Part shown: one piece after another, positions 53,505-62,898 of the stretch | How positions within the stretch are numbered: position 1 is the stretch's first letter | Layout of the letters: each line of letters begins with the position of its first letter | Source of the DNA: Allosediminivita pacifica | GTDB taxonomy: Bacteria > Pseudomonadota > Alphaproteobacteria > Rhodobacterales > Rhodobacteraceae | Direction: 5' to 3' | Length of the DNA stretch: 64,000 nt | Assembly: GCF_003054175.1 (NCBI RefSeq) | Contig: NZ_QBKN01000007.1 | Coordinates: 122,750-186,749 of the forward strand | The notes under the pieces: model-generated | What the model saw: only the letters and a program-made list of their open reading frames with translations | Database searches by the model: none | Told to the model about the DNA's origin: nothing | Program-made: the position numbers and the translations under genes

Positions 53505-54605
53505 TCAGGCGAAGCGCAGGATCGGCTTGATTGCCTCACCCTTCTCGGACGCCTCGAAAGCCTCGTTGATCTGCTCGAACGGGAAGAAGGTGATGAGCTT
53601 GTCGAAGGGGAACCGCCCCTGCTGCCACAGGGCGATCAGCGTCGGAATGAAGACGTCGGGGTTCGATTCGCCCTCGACCACGCCCATCAGTCGGCGTCCG
53701 CCCGACATGAAATGCGTCTCGTTCAGCGCGATCTCCGCCTCGGGGGAGGACGCGCCGACGATGGCGCAAGTGCCCTTGGGTGCCAGAAGCTCCACCGCCT
53801 GCCGGATCACCTTGGCGTTGCCCGTGGTGTCGAAGGCATAGTTCACGCCGTAGCCCGTCAGCTTCATGATCTCGTCCGACACGTCGTCGGTCTTGGCGTT
53901 GAAGGTGTGCGTCGCGCCCAGCTCCTTCGCCAGCTCCAGCCGGCTGTCCACCATGTCGACCACGATGATCGTCGTGGCGCCCTGCACCACGGCGCCCATC
54001 ACGCCCGACAGGCCCACGCCGCCCGCGCCGAAGATCACGATGCTGCGCCCCGGCTCCACCGCCAGCGCGTTCATCACCGTGCCGGCGCCGGTCTGGATGC
54101 CGCAGCCCAGCGGCCCCAGCTTCTCAAGCTCGACGTCGTCCGGCACCTTCACGATGTTCGCCTCGTGGCAGACCGCGTGGGTCGCGTAGGAAGACTGCCC
54201 GAAGAACATCGACCCGATCCGCTCGCCCTCCTTCGAGATGCCCCGCGTCCCGTCCATGCGCTGCGCCATGAAGTTCATGGGGTAGGTGTTGTGGCAGTAG
54301 ACGTTGTCATGATTGGCGCAGGCAGGACACTGACCGCAGCTGTCCATGGTCATCACGACCCGGTCTCCGGGCTGCACCTTGCTCACGGCACTGCCCACGC
54401 GCTCGACGATCCCGGCTCCCTCGTGGCCCAGCACGACCGGGAACTCGGTGCCCATCAGGCCCTCGATGACGGCCATGTCGGTGTGGCAGACGCCGGTGGC
54501 GACCAGCTTGACGAGGATCTCGTCGTCCCGTGGATCGTCGAGTTCGACCTCCTCGATGGACAAGGGCGCGTTGATCTCGCGTGCGACGGCGGCGGTGATC
54601 TTCAT
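53505..54605 (-). CDS. zinc alcohol dehydrogenase (aryl-alcohol type)
   Basis: 366 residues, medium-chain dehydrogenase. The catalytic zinc site is C in GVCHTD, H in GHEGAG and a later Cys; the structural zinc is CGQCPACANHDNVYC in C-x2-C-x2-C-x7-C form; the NAD motif is FGAGGVGLSG. Similar to benzyl/aryl-alcohol and geraniol-type dehydrogenases that oxidise primary alcohols to aldehydes. GGAAAGGAAAG precedes the ATG. Monocistronic; convergent with the quinone reductase. Confidence 0.92.
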   Translation of the reverse strand: MKITAAVAREINAPLSIEEVELDDPRDDEILVKLVATGVCHTDMAVIEGLMGTEFPVVLGHEGAGIVERVGSAVSKVQPGDRVVMTMDSCGQCPACANHDNVYCHNTYPMNFMAQRMDGTRGISKEGERIGSMFFGQSSYATHAVCHEANIVKVPDDVELEKLGPLGCGIQTGAGTVMNALAVEPGRSIVIFGAGGVGLSGVMGAVVQGATTIIVVDMVDSRLELAKELGATHTFNAKTDDVSDEIMKLTGYGVNYAFDTTGNAKVIRQAVELLAPKGTCAIVGASSPEAEIALNETHFMSGGRRLMGVVEGESNPDVFIPTLIALWQQGRFPFDKLITFFPFEQINEAFEASEKGEAIKPILRFA

Positions 54606-54965
54606 GATCTTTCCTTTCCTGCAGGGGCGCGTTTCCCCCGGCGTGAATCTTCTGTGTCCACGGGCAGGAGGCTACACCTCGCGAGAGCGACCCGACAGCC
54701 ACGCGGAAACACATGCGACTGTGCGCGGATGCGGGGCTCGCGCTCCCCGGGCACGCCGGATCGAAACCCCGTGACAGCCTGCGACGGATCGGGCCAGGAT
54801 GGGACAATCGTTAACAGATAATGACTGCAATCTCGTAAGTGATTGAAATCATTAGACCGCAAAAATGTCCCGCCGCGGGACACCCCGCCTGTCCCGGGCC
54901 CGCTTGCACCGCGCCGCCGCCTATGCCAGCCGAAGCGCCAACCGATCCGAGACCGGAGAGCCCCG
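54606..54965. other. divergent intergenic region holding the third 86-bp element
   Basis: 360 bp between the alcohol dehydrogenase and the GNAT gene. The only clear structure is copy C of the 86-bp element (54797-54882), in an AT-richer stretch. Promoters for both genes must lie here, but no consensus boxes are convincing. Confidence 0.55.
54797..54882 (+). repeat. 86-bp bipartite palindromic element, copy C, diverged
   Basis: The left GGGACAA (54801-54807), central TAAGTGATTGA (54836-54846) and the right palindrome TGTCCCGCCGCGGGACA (54866-54882) keep the order and spacing of copies A and B within one base. The left CCC half and the inner inverted repeat are lost. Confidence 0.7.
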
Positions 54966-55427
54966 ATGTCAGACCTAACCCTGCGCCGAAACGCCCCCTT
55001 CGACCTCGCCCCGCTGGCGGCGATCCTGACCGACCGCGAAGACCTCGCCCTGGTCAACCCCAACGCCAAGCACCCCTTCGATCCGCTCGAATGGCAGGAG
55101 AAATGGCTGGCCGAACCGGACGACGAATCCTTCTACATCCTCGACGGCGCAGGCCAGGAGGTCGGCTTCTTCGCGCTTCGCGTCGGCGTCGGTCCCGAGG
55201 TCCGTCACCTCACCTACGTCTTCGTCACCGAAGAGGCCCGCGGCGGTGTCGGCGCGCGCATGGCCGAACTGGTCGAGGGCGCCGCCCGCCAGCTTGACGC
55301 GCTCACCGTCACCCTCAAGGTGGAAACCGACAACGCTCCCGCCCTCAACGCCTACCTCGGCGCCGGCTACGAGGAACTCTCCCGCCGCGGCGGCATGGCC
55401 ACCATGCGCCTCGATCTCGGAGAGTGA
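54966..55427 (+). CDS. GNAT-family N-acetyltransferase
   Basis: 153 residues. GNAT fold with the acetyl-CoA loop VTEEARGGVGARMAELV (motif A, R/Q-x-x-G-x-G/A) and a final NAYLGAGYEELS segment. Acetylates an amine substrate that cannot be predicted. The start at 54966 (GGAGAG upstream) is preferred; an earlier in-frame ATG at 54843 lies before copy C of the element. No partner genes. Confidence 0.85.
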   Translation: MSDLTLRRNAPFDLAPLAAILTDREDLALVNPNAKHPFDPLEWQEKWLAEPDDESFYILDGAGQEVGFFALRVGVGPEVRHLTYVFVTEEARGGVGARMAELVEGAARQLDALTVTLKVETDNAPALNAYLGAGYEELSRRGGMATMRLDLGE

Positions 55428-55962
55428 GAGCAAGAAACTGGTGACCCCGGCAGGACGCCGGAAATCTTCTAAAATCATGGCTTTAAGGCCAAAAGCTCCA
55501 AGTGCCCGCGGCATACGAAATCAAGAGGTTAGGAGGGCCGGTTCCAACCAGCTGGTGCCTGAAATCCCAAACAACACCCCAGATCGGATCAAGCTGCCAT
55601 CCAAAGGCTTCTGGCGCCATAAGGACGTGGTCCGAGTCCGCGCAGTTGCCCTCGGAACTCGCACCCCCTGCACCGACAAGGACCGCTGTTCCGTCGCTCA
55701 TTCTTCCTCAGCCTGGTGCGTTCCCTTCAAGGCCGGGCTGGGCGAAATCGTCAGGCTCTCCGGAGAACGGCTCAGAGGAACTCTTCCACGAATGGCACGC
55801 GACCTCGTGACTGCCCACCTGGCGCAGCTCGGGGCGGCTTTCGGCGCAGACCGTGCGAGTGAAGGGACATTTGGCTGGAAGTCCCGAGTGTCTTCGACTC
55901 AGGACTTGGTGCGTAGGGGCACACTTTGAGGGATCGCCGGGCCGAGGCATGACGAGGACAAA
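55428..55962. other. gene-poor stretch of atypical composition
   Basis: 535 bp between the GNAT gene and the ABC ATPase. Visibly lower in GC and third-position bias than its neighbours, with no frame resembling a known protein. The stretch 55434-55456 (GGTGACCCCGGCAGGAC) resembles the complement of a tRNA 3' end but lacks a T-arm. Possibly a remnant of mobile DNA. Confidence 0.5.
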
Positions 55963-57642
55963 TCATGAGGGAACGTGTGCGCGCGGCGCATGAGCTTCCG
56001 ACGCGTCGCCCGCAAACGTCATATTCGTGTTCACACGTGGCACGGCGGCCAGCAGGCGGCGTGTGTATGCGTGGCGCGGAGCGTGAAGGACCTGCGCCGC
56101 CTCGCCTAGCTCCACGATTTCGCCTTCGTACATGACCGCGATGCGGTGGCTCACCCGCTCCACGACCGCGATATCGTGACTGATGAACAGGAACGACACG
56201 CCCTCCTCGCGCTGGATGCGCGCCATCAGGTCCGTGACCCGCCGCGCGGTCGAGACGTCGAGCGCGGACACGGCTTCGTCCGCCACGATGATCTGGGGCG
56301 AAACCGAGAGGGCACGCGCAATACAGAGCCTTTGTCGCTGCCCGCCCGAGAACTGGTGTGCGTAGCGGTTCTCCGCGTCGGCAGGCAGACTCACGCGCTC
56401 CAGCAGATCGCGTGCCATGGCCGCGCGGCCGCCATCGGGCACCATGCCATGCAGGTAGGCAGGTTCGGTCACAAGGTCGCGCACCATCATGCGCGGGTTG
56501 AGCGCGGCATAGGGGTCCTGGAACACCATCTGTATCTTGGCCCTGTGGGCTTTCAGCGCCTTGTGGTCGAGGGCTTCGATCTGTGACCCCAACAGGTCGA
56601 CCTCGCCCGAGACCGGGTCAACGAGCCGCATGACCGTACGCGCCAGCGAAGACTTGCCGCAGCCGCTTTCCCCTACAAGGCCCAGCGTCTCGCCCCGCCC
56701 GAGGGTGAGGGAAACGCCGCGCACGGCGGTTACCGGGGCCTTGCGCGAGAATGGCCCGCCACCGCCGTAGCTGGTGACGATGTCGCGCAGCTGAAGCACG
56801 GGCTCGGGGTCGGCCAGCGGCGCCGGTGCCCCATCGCCAAGGCGTGGCGTGGCGGCCAGCAATTCGCGGGCGTAATCGGACTGCGGCGCCGCGAATAGGT
56901 CGCTCTTCCGCCCCTCCTCGATCAGATCGCCGTCCTTCAGCACCAAGACCCGATCCGCGATCTCCGAGACCACGCCAAGGTCATGCGTAATGAAAAGCAC
57001 CGCCATGCCGAGCTTACGCTGGAGCCCCTCGATCAACTCAAGGATCTCGGCCTGCGTGGTGACGTCGAGCGCAGTGGTCGGTTCGTCGGCGATCAGCACG
57101 TCAGGCTCACAGACAAGGGCCATGGCAATCATGACCCGCTGTCGCAACCCACCGGAAAGCTCGTGCGGGTACTGGTCCAGCCGTCGCTCGGGTTCCGGAA
57201 TCCGAACCCGCGCCAGCGCGGCCCGGGCCGCCTCGCGCGCCGCGCGTCCCCGCAGGCCACGATGCAGCATCAGCGTCTCGCCCAGCTGCGCGCCGATCGT
57301 CATCACCGGGTTGAGCGAGGTCATCGGCTCCTGGAAGACCATGGCGATACGGTCGCCCCGGATCTTTCGCAGCGCGGCGGGCGCCAGGCTGGCGAGATCG
57401 ACCGTCGTGTCGGGATCCTGCGAAGTGGCAAGCCGTATACTGCCCTCCGTGATGCGCCCACCCTCGCGCTCGATCAGCCGCAGGATGGAAAGCGCCGTCG
57501 CGCTCTTGCCCGAGCCGCTCTCGCCCACAAGGGCCAGCGTCTCGCCGCGGTGGATATCGAAACTCAACCCATGCACCGCCTCGACGGAGCCGAAGGCGAC
57601 GTGCAGGTTCTTGACGGACAGGACGGGAGGATTGCGGAGCAT
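55963..57642 (-). CDS. ABC transporter ATPase, duplicated (peptide-import type)
   Basis: 559 residues with two complete ATPase halves. First half: Walker A GESGSGKS, LSGGLRQR signature, VLIADEPT. Second half: GESGCGKS, FSGGQRQR and IIVADEAVSALD (usual P replaced by A). Each half ends with the oligopeptide-type C-terminal extension. It energises the peptide-type importer encoded upstream in the same operon. GGAG lies 8 nt before the ATG at 57642, just after the phosphoesterase stop. Confidence 0.93.
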   Translation of the reverse strand: MLRNPPVLSVKNLHVAFGSVEAVHGLSFDIHRGETLALVGESGSGKSATALSILRLIEREGGRITEGSIRLATSQDPDTTVDLASLAPAALRKIRGDRIAMVFQEPMTSLNPVMTIGAQLGETLMLHRGLRGRAAREAARAALARVRIPEPERRLDQYPHELSGGLRQRVMIAMALVCEPDVLIADEPTTALDVTTQAEILELIEGLQRKLGMAVLFITHDLGVVSEIADRVLVLKDGDLIEEGRKSDLFAAPQSDYARELLAATPRLGDGAPAPLADPEPVLQLRDIVTSYGGGGPFSRKAPVTAVRGVSLTLGRGETLGLVGESGCGKSSLARTVMRLVDPVSGEVDLLGSQIEALDHKALKAHRAKIQMVFQDPYAALNPRMMVRDLVTEPAYLHGMVPDGGRAAMARDLLERVSLPADAENRYAHQFSGGQRQRLCIARALSVSPQIIVADEAVSALDVSTARRVTDLMARIQREEGVSFLFISHDIAVVERVSHRIAVMYEGEIVELGEAAQVLHAPRHAYTRRLLAAVPRVNTNMTFAGDASEAHAPRAHVPS

Positions 57643-57647
57643 CGCGA

Positions 57648-58493
57648 TCACTCCGCCGCGAGTTCGGAGAAGAGCGGCGCCAGCGGCGGGGTCCAGCGGT
57701 GCCCTGCCGGGGTCAGCCGCGCCTCGAAGGGATCGTCGCCGAACACCTGCCAATGCAGCGTTTCGCCCAGCTCCAGCATCCCCCAGGCACGCGCCGGTGC
57801 GCCGGCGGTGGTGAAGCTCTCGGTCAGGCTCTGCTGGGTCATGTGCGGGATGCCGTCGACGGTGGTGACGGTGTTCCAGTGGACGTGACCGGCGATGGCG
57901 GCCACTGGAACACGGGCCTGCGCAAGGGCAGCGCGGGCACGATCGGCCTGCGGATAGGTGGACAGGCCCGGCGTGCGCTGGAAGTAGTAGTTGCCGGTCT
58001 GGGCATGGCCGGAGATCGGCACATGAGAGGCCAGCAGCGTCGGCTTCGCCGCCTGCTGCGCCATGCGCGACAACCACAGAAGATCCGCCTCCGGCAGATC
58101 GAAACCGGGCCGCGGCACGTTCCGGTGGATGCGCGCGTCGGCGCGCCACAGGGCCAGCTGCCAGTTACCGAGGTCAAGCACCTCCGAGGCCAGCGGGCCG
58201 CCGAGAATTTCCTCGTTTTCGGGGACCGTCAGGTGGTCGCGGTCGTGGTTGCCGCAAACATGATGCACCGGCGCGCCGATACGGCTGAAAATCTCGGCCA
58301 CCTCACGCTCCAGCCGGGCGTCGGTCTGACTGTCCACGTCCGAGATCCGGTCGCCGAGGTCGAGCACAAGGTCCGGCTTCTGCGCGTTGGCCCACTCGGC
58401 AAAGGCCGAAAGCAGATCCAGCGCCGTGTCGCCGCGCTTGGTGTGGGACGGTGCGCCGTGGTGAATGTCGGTGACGATGGCGATCCGGGTCAT
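57648..58493 (-). CDS. calcineurin-like metallophosphoesterase
   Basis: 281 residues. All metal motifs are present: DIHHG (first Asp/His), LGDRISD, CGNHDRD, and the late SHVPISGH and GHVHWN. Cytoplasmic, two-metal phosphoesterase; substrate unknown (phosphodiester or phosphomonoester). It lies between the substrate-binding protein and the ATPase genes of a peptide-type ABC transporter, an unusual place, suggesting that a transported ligand is phosphorylated. GAGGAG precedes the ATG. Six bases separate it from the ATPase gene. Confidence 0.88.
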   Translation of the reverse strand: MTRIAIVTDIHHGAPSHTKRGDTALDLLSAFAEWANAQKPDLVLDLGDRISDVDSQTDARLEREVAEIFSRIGAPVHHVCGNHDRDHLTVPENEEILGGPLASEVLDLGNWQLALWRADARIHRNVPRPGFDLPEADLLWLSRMAQQAAKPTLLASHVPISGHAQTGNYYFQRTPGLSTYPQADRARAALAQARVPVAAIAGHVHWNTVTTVDGIPHMTQQSLTESFTTAGAPARAWGMLELGETLHWQVFGDDPFEARLTPAGHRWTPPLAPLFSELAAE

Positions 58494-58541
58494 GTCGGTC
58501 TCCTCGGAGGACGGCGGGTTGAAGGCAACGAAGGTGGGGAA

Positions 58542-58565
58542 GGACCGGGCCCCAGGGCCCGGTCC
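58542..58565 (-). terminator. hairpin between the binding-protein and phosphoesterase genes
   Basis: 11-bp perfect stem GGACCGGGCCC/GGGCCCGGTCC with a 2-nt loop and no T-run. Inside the operon, just after the binding-protein stop; such hairpins often let the binding protein be made in excess over the downstream products. Confidence 0.55.
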
Positions 58566-58574
58566 CGGGGTCGA

Positions 58575-60125
58575 TCAGCTGCCGGCGAGGGCAATGCTGC
58601 CCGCGCGGAAGTCGAGCACGTAGGGGATGTGGCCGGGCATCGGCGTCCAGTTGACCGACTTCTGCATGCCCCAGCTTTCGAACGGGCGGTAGAGCGGCAG
58701 CACCGGCGGGTCCTGCTTGATCTCTTCCATCAGCTCGGCATAGGCGGCCTTGCGGGCCTCCACGTCGGTCGAAAAGCGGAAGCGCTCCCACTTCTCGGCA
58801 TACTCGGCGTCGGTGTTGAAACGACCCTCGCTTTCCGAGGGACCTTCCGGCGCCCACATCACCCCAAAGGATCCGAAGGGGTCGGCAAAATACATCGGGT
58901 TAGACCAGTTGCGGGCCATCATCTCGGGGTCGTTGCCCGACCACTGGTCCTGCACGTTCACGCGGCCGTTCAGGCCCACGTCGGCCCACATCTCCATGAT
59001 CGCCTGCGCGGCCAGAAGACCGTTGGTGTAATAGGTCGCGGCGGTGTCATAGGTGATCTCGAACCCGTCGTAGCCGGCCTCGTCCAGCAGGGCGCGGGCA
59101 CGCTCGGGGTCGTATTCGAAGGTGGTAAGCTCGGGCTGATGCAGTGCGCCCATCTCGGCCATGGTGTGGGTCGAGGGCACGACGGCCTTGCCCAGCCAGA
59201 GCGCCTCGTTCAGCGCGTCCCGGTTGATGGCCAGCGACATCGCCTGACGGATGCGCGGGTCCTCGAGCTTGGGGTGGTTCTGGTTCATGATCATGACGTG
59301 GAACAGCGCGGTGGCCGAGCCTTCGGTCTTGAGGTTCGGATCGCTGTCGATCAGCGAAAGCTGATCGGGCGCAACGTTGGTGATGATATCGGCCTCGCCC
59401 GTCTTGAGCGCGGTAACGCGGCTTGCGGTCTCGGAAACCTGCACCACGTTCGCGCTTTCAAGCGGCGGCTGTTCGCCCCAGAAGTCGTCGAAACGCTCCC
59501 AGACAAGCGTTTCTCCGGGCTGAAAGGAAGCGACGCGGTAGGGGCCGGTGCCCACCGGTGCGAGCGAGAAGGCCTCGAAGTCGCTGTCCTCGGCCACGTC
59601 CGGATCGCCGGTGAGCGCCTTGGTGTAAGTTTCGGGAATGATCATCGCCTGCTGCATGGAGACCAGCGTCTCCCACAGCGGCTCTTCTCGCTCCGCGTGG
59701 ATGCGGACGGTGTAATCGTCCACCTTCTCCGCACCGGTGAAGTTGGCGAAACGGTCCTTGGCGCGCACCACGTAGGGCGGGAAGGTCGCTTGGAACATGC
59801 GGTTGAGCGAAAAGACCACGTCGTCGGCCGTCATCTCGTCGCCATTGTGGAACTTCACGCCCTCGCGGAGCTTCAGCTCCATCACGGTGGGCTCGATCAG
59901 CTCCCACGAGGTGGCAAGGCCGGGAACCCACTCGGGCTCCAGCTTGCTGTGGTCGCGGTCGATCAGCGTGTCGAAGCTGTTGTAGTAGAACTGCGAGCCG
60001 ACGTTGGAATGGTCGCGGCCGGGGTCGATGTAGGACGACACGTTGGCGGCGCCGACGGTGAGGTCCTGGGCCGCGACTGCAAGCGGCAGCGCAGCAATGG
60101 CGGTGGTCAGCATAAGGCGGAACAT
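58575..60125 (-). CDS. ABC transporter substrate-binding protein (SBP_bac_5, peptide type)
   Basis: 516 residues. Signal peptide MFRLMLTTAIAALPLAVAA with cleavage before QD, then the oligopeptide-binding fold with the family segments WELIEPTVMELKLREGVKFH and GTGPYRVASFQPGE. Family members bind di/oligopeptides, sugars, opines or other organics; the ligand here is not predictable. It is the only exported member of the operon. Position 60125 is the start by signal peptide and GGAG upstream. Third and later genes of the operon follow after a hairpin. Confidence 0.92.
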   Translation of the reverse strand: MFRLMLTTAIAALPLAVAAQDLTVGAANVSSYIDPGRDHSNVGSQFYYNSFDTLIDRDHSKLEPEWVPGLATSWELIEPTVMELKLREGVKFHNGDEMTADDVVFSLNRMFQATFPPYVVRAKDRFANFTGAEKVDDYTVRIHAEREEPLWETLVSMQQAMIIPETYTKALTGDPDVAEDSDFEAFSLAPVGTGPYRVASFQPGETLVWERFDDFWGEQPPLESANVVQVSETASRVTALKTGEADIITNVAPDQLSLIDSDPNLKTEGSATALFHVMIMNQNHPKLEDPRIRQAMSLAINRDALNEALWLGKAVVPSTHTMAEMGALHQPELTTFEYDPERARALLDEAGYDGFEITYDTAATYYTNGLLAAQAIMEMWADVGLNGRVNVQDQWSGNDPEMMARNWSNPMYFADPFGSFGVMWAPEGPSESEGRFNTDAEYAEKWERFRFSTDVEARKAAYAELMEEIKQDPPVLPLYRPFESWGMQKSVNWTPMPGHIPYVLDFRAGSIALAGS

Positions 60126-60187
60126 TGGGTTGTCTCCGTTTTGGACAGGAAGCTTCGGGCCGGTTGTCCGGCTCTTGGTTTGTCGGG

Positions 60188-61075
60188 TCAGCGTTCCCTC
60201 AGCCGCACGTCCGCGCGGTCGCGCAGCCAGTCGCCGAGGATCTGAACGGTGAAGGTGAGAAGGACGATCAGCAGCGCCGGGGTCAGCACGATCCAGGGCG
60301 CCGTCGGCATGTAGTCGCGACCGAGCCCCACCATGGAGCCGAGCGAGGGCTGAGGCGGCTGCACCCCGAGGCCGAGAAAGGAAAGCGTGCTCTCGAGGAT
60401 GACGATGTTCGACAGGGCCAGCGTGAACTGCACCACCAGCGGCGAGACGAGGTTGGGCAGCACGTGACGCCACGCGGTGTAGAGCGGCCCGGCGCCGGCG
60501 GTCCGCGCTGCGTCGAGGTAGGGCATCGCCGCGATCCGGCGCACCTCGCCGCGCACGATGCGGGCGTACTGTTCCCACCCGGCGATGCCGAGGACGAAGA
60601 CCAGCACTGTCAGGCTGGAGCCCATGAGCGCGAGCACCAGCAGCGCAACCAGCGTGAAGGGAATGGCGATCTGCATGTCGACGAGCGCCATGATCCCGTC
60701 CTCGACCCAGCCGCGTCGAAGCCCGGCAACCAGCCCCAGCGTGCCCCCCACGACAAGGCCGATCACGGCGCCCGCGAAGGCCAGCGCCAGCGTCAGCCGC
60801 AATCCGTGCAGTGACCGGGACAGCACGTCGCGGCCGAGTTCGTCGGTGCCGGCAAGGTGCCCCGCCGCGTAGCGCTCGAACCCCAGCGGCGGGCGCAGGC
60901 GCGCCAGCAGGCTTTGCCCAAGCGGATCGAAGGGTGTGAGCAGCGGGGCAAAGATCGCCGCCGCGGCCAGCAGCACCGCCATGACCATGGCGATCTTCTG
61001 GATGATATCGGCCCCCTGCCCCTTGCGCGCCTTGCGGCGGCGCATGCGCAGGATGGGATCGGCAAGGCTAACCAT
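60188..61075 (-). CDS. peptide-type ABC permease (DppC-like)
   Basis: 295 residues. One N-terminal helix and five further helices; DppC-type EAA loop LDAARTAGAGPLYTAWRHVLP and the GTDELGRDVLSR segment. It forms the second half of the inner-membrane channel. GAGG before the ATG at 61075. Ten bases separate it from the other permease. Confidence 0.92.
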   Translation of the reverse strand: MVSLADPILRMRRRKARKGQGADIIQKIAMVMAVLLAAAAIFAPLLTPFDPLGQSLLARLRPPLGFERYAAGHLAGTDELGRDVLSRSLHGLRLTLALAFAGAVIGLVVGGTLGLVAGLRRGWVEDGIMALVDMQIAIPFTLVALLVLALMGSSLTVLVFVLGIAGWEQYARIVRGEVRRIAAMPYLDAARTAGAGPLYTAWRHVLPNLVSPLVVQFTLALSNIVILESTLSFLGLGVQPPQPSLGSMVGLGRDYMPTAPWIVLTPALLIVLLTFTVQILGDWLRDRADVRLRER

Positions 61076-61085
61076 GTCTCTGTCC

Positions 61086-62012
61086 TCAGGCTCGGGCCAG
61101 CCGGATCCGGGGATCGGCGAGCGCATAGGCGATGTCGGTGAGCGTGTTGATGGCGACGACGGCCACGGCCACGGCGATCACGCCGAACTGAAGCACGGGG
61201 TAGTCACGCAGGATCGCGGCATTCACGAGCATCTGCCCCACCCCCGGCCAGGAGAAGATGCTCTCCACCACCACCGACCCGGCCGCGGCGAGCCCGGCGA
61301 TCTGGAGCCCGATCACCGAGATCACGGTGATCGAGGCATTGCCGAGCCCATGCTTCAGGACCACCCGCAACTCGCCCAGCCCCTTGGCCCGGGCGGTACG
61401 GATGAAGTCCTGCCCCAGCACGTCCAGCATGGCGTTGCGGGTAAAGCGGGTCAGCGCGGCGATCAGCACGCCGGACATGGCGATCGTCGGCATGATGAAG
61501 TGCCGCCACGTGTCGTTGCCCACGACCGGCAACCAGTTTAGCCAGTACGAGAAGGTCAGGACCATGACGATGGCGAGGATGAAGGAGGGCACCGCGTAGC
61601 CGGCGAAAGCCACGACCATGACCGCCGATCCGATCCAGCTGCGCCGGTAGACGGCGGCCAGCACCCCCAGCGTCACCGAGACCACGACCGTCAGCGCGAC
61701 CGAGGCCAGCAGCAACTGCCCCGAAGGCCAGAGCCGTTCCAGCACCACCGCGGTCACGGGCCGTCGGTCCACGAAACTCAGCCCGAATTCCCCCGAGAGG
61801 ACGCCGCGCAGGTAGGCGATGTACTGGTGCCAAAGCGAACGATCGAGCTCGAAGTAGTCGATCAGAGCCTGTCGGCCCTCCGCGGTCAGCCCCTCGCCGA
61901 GGAAGGTGTCGATCGGGTTGCCCGAAAGGCGGGTCGCCACGAAGGTCACGGTCACGATGGCAAAGAGCGTAACCACCGCTTTCACGGCGAGGCGCAGCAG
62001 GTAGGCGATCAT
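61086..62012 (-). CDS. peptide-type ABC permease (DppB-like)
   Basis: 308 residues. DppB-type: an N-terminal helix, a periplasmic loop (about 35-95), then five helices with EAA loop FIRTARAKGLGELRVVLKHG and the end motif YALADPRIRLA. Its ATG overlaps the HAD gene stop (ATGA), so the phosphatase and permease are translationally coupled, which argues for one functional unit. Confidence 0.93.
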   Translation of the reverse strand: MIAYLLRLAVKAVVTLFAIVTVTFVATRLSGNPIDTFLGEGLTAEGRQALIDYFELDRSLWHQYIAYLRGVLSGEFGLSFVDRRPVTAVVLERLWPSGQLLLASVALTVVVSVTLGVLAAVYRRSWIGSAVMVVAFAGYAVPSFILAIVMVLTFSYWLNWLPVVGNDTWRHFIMPTIAMSGVLIAALTRFTRNAMLDVLGQDFIRTARAKGLGELRVVLKHGLGNASITVISVIGLQIAGLAAAGSVVVESIFSWPGVGQMLVNAAILRDYPVLQFGVIAVAVAVVAINTLTDIAYALADPRIRLARA

Positions 62013-62764
62013 CGTTCGGATCTCCGGCGGATATGAATGAAAGGCATTCCGGCAGCCGCGGCGGCGCGACCGTCGGTCTGGGCGTTGTCGCCGACGAAGA
62101 CCGCCTCATCCGCACCCACCCCGGCGGCGGACAGGGCGTGGGTCAGCATTGCCGCATGGGGCTTGCCGAGGCTGCGCCAGCTCAGGCCCGGGTGGATCGC
62201 GAGAAGCGCCGCCAGCAGCGCCCCGGTTTCGGCCACGGGCTCTCCGGACTGATCGGGATGCGAGACATCCTCGTTCGCCACCCAGAGCTGCGCACCGCAC
62301 GCGATCCGCGTCAGCACCGGGCCGAGCGTGTCGACGTTCTGGCCCGGATCACGGCAGAGCAGCACCACCTCCGGATCGCCGGCATCGGGCGCGAGCCCAA
62401 GCGAGCGGGCCCGCTCTACGAGGACCGGCGCCGCGCAAAGCTGCACCCGTCGCAAGCCCTGACGCGCGAAGTGCTCGAGCGTGAACTCCCCTGCCAGCAG
62501 TATATGGGCCGCAGGCACCAAGAGCCCGAGGTCCGACAATTCCGCTGACAGTGCCGCGGCCGTCGTGTCGGATCGGTTCGAGACGACCCGAAGCCGTGCG
62601 CCGCAGGCCTCGGCGAACTCTGCCGTTTCCGCGAAAAGGCGCCCTTCCGACATCAGGCACCCATCGAGATCGCAAAGCACGATACCGGCCTTCTCCACCG
62701 CGCGGGGATCAAGCCGGTCATGGCGGCGGGTCGTGGGAACGGTGGTTGCGCTTACGGTGGCCAA
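62009..62764 (-). CDS. HAD-superfamily hydrolase, class IIA (NagD-like)
   Basis: 251 residues. HAD motif I DLDGCL, motif II VSNRSDTT (SNR), motif III Lys in LGKPHAAML and motif IV GDNAQTD. NagD-like proteins are cytoplasmic phosphatases of small phosphorylated metabolites. It starts with TTG at 62764 after AGGAGAG; no ATG is available. It is the first gene of the ABC operon, with the permease overlapping its stop, and is divergent from LysR. Confidence 0.88.
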   Translation of the reverse strand: MATVSATTVPTTRRHDRLDPRAVEKAGIVLCDLDGCLMSEGRLFAETAEFAEACGARLRVVSNRSDTTAAALSAELSDLGLLVPAAHILLAGEFTLEHFARQGLRRVQLCAAPVLVERARSLGLAPDAGDPEVVLLCRDPGQNVDTLGPVLTRIACGAQLWVANEDVSHPDQSGEPVAETGALLAALLAIHPGLSWRSLGKPHAAMLTHALSAAGVGADEAVFVGDNAQTDGRAAAAAGMPFIHIRRRSER

Positions 62765-62898
62765 GTCTTGTCTCTCCTGCGTCGGCGCGAACGGACCGTC
62801 GCTGGCCCGCTGTCGGAGAGACCAATGAAGGGGCTTTGTAACACGGCCGACACGAACGAAAGCTAGAGCTTGGCCAAGTCAAAGCCGGAGTTTCAGAG

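Noticed and set aside
55434..55456. tRNA 3'-end-like stretch
   Set aside because: Only the acceptor-like end matches; no T-stem or other arms can be formed.
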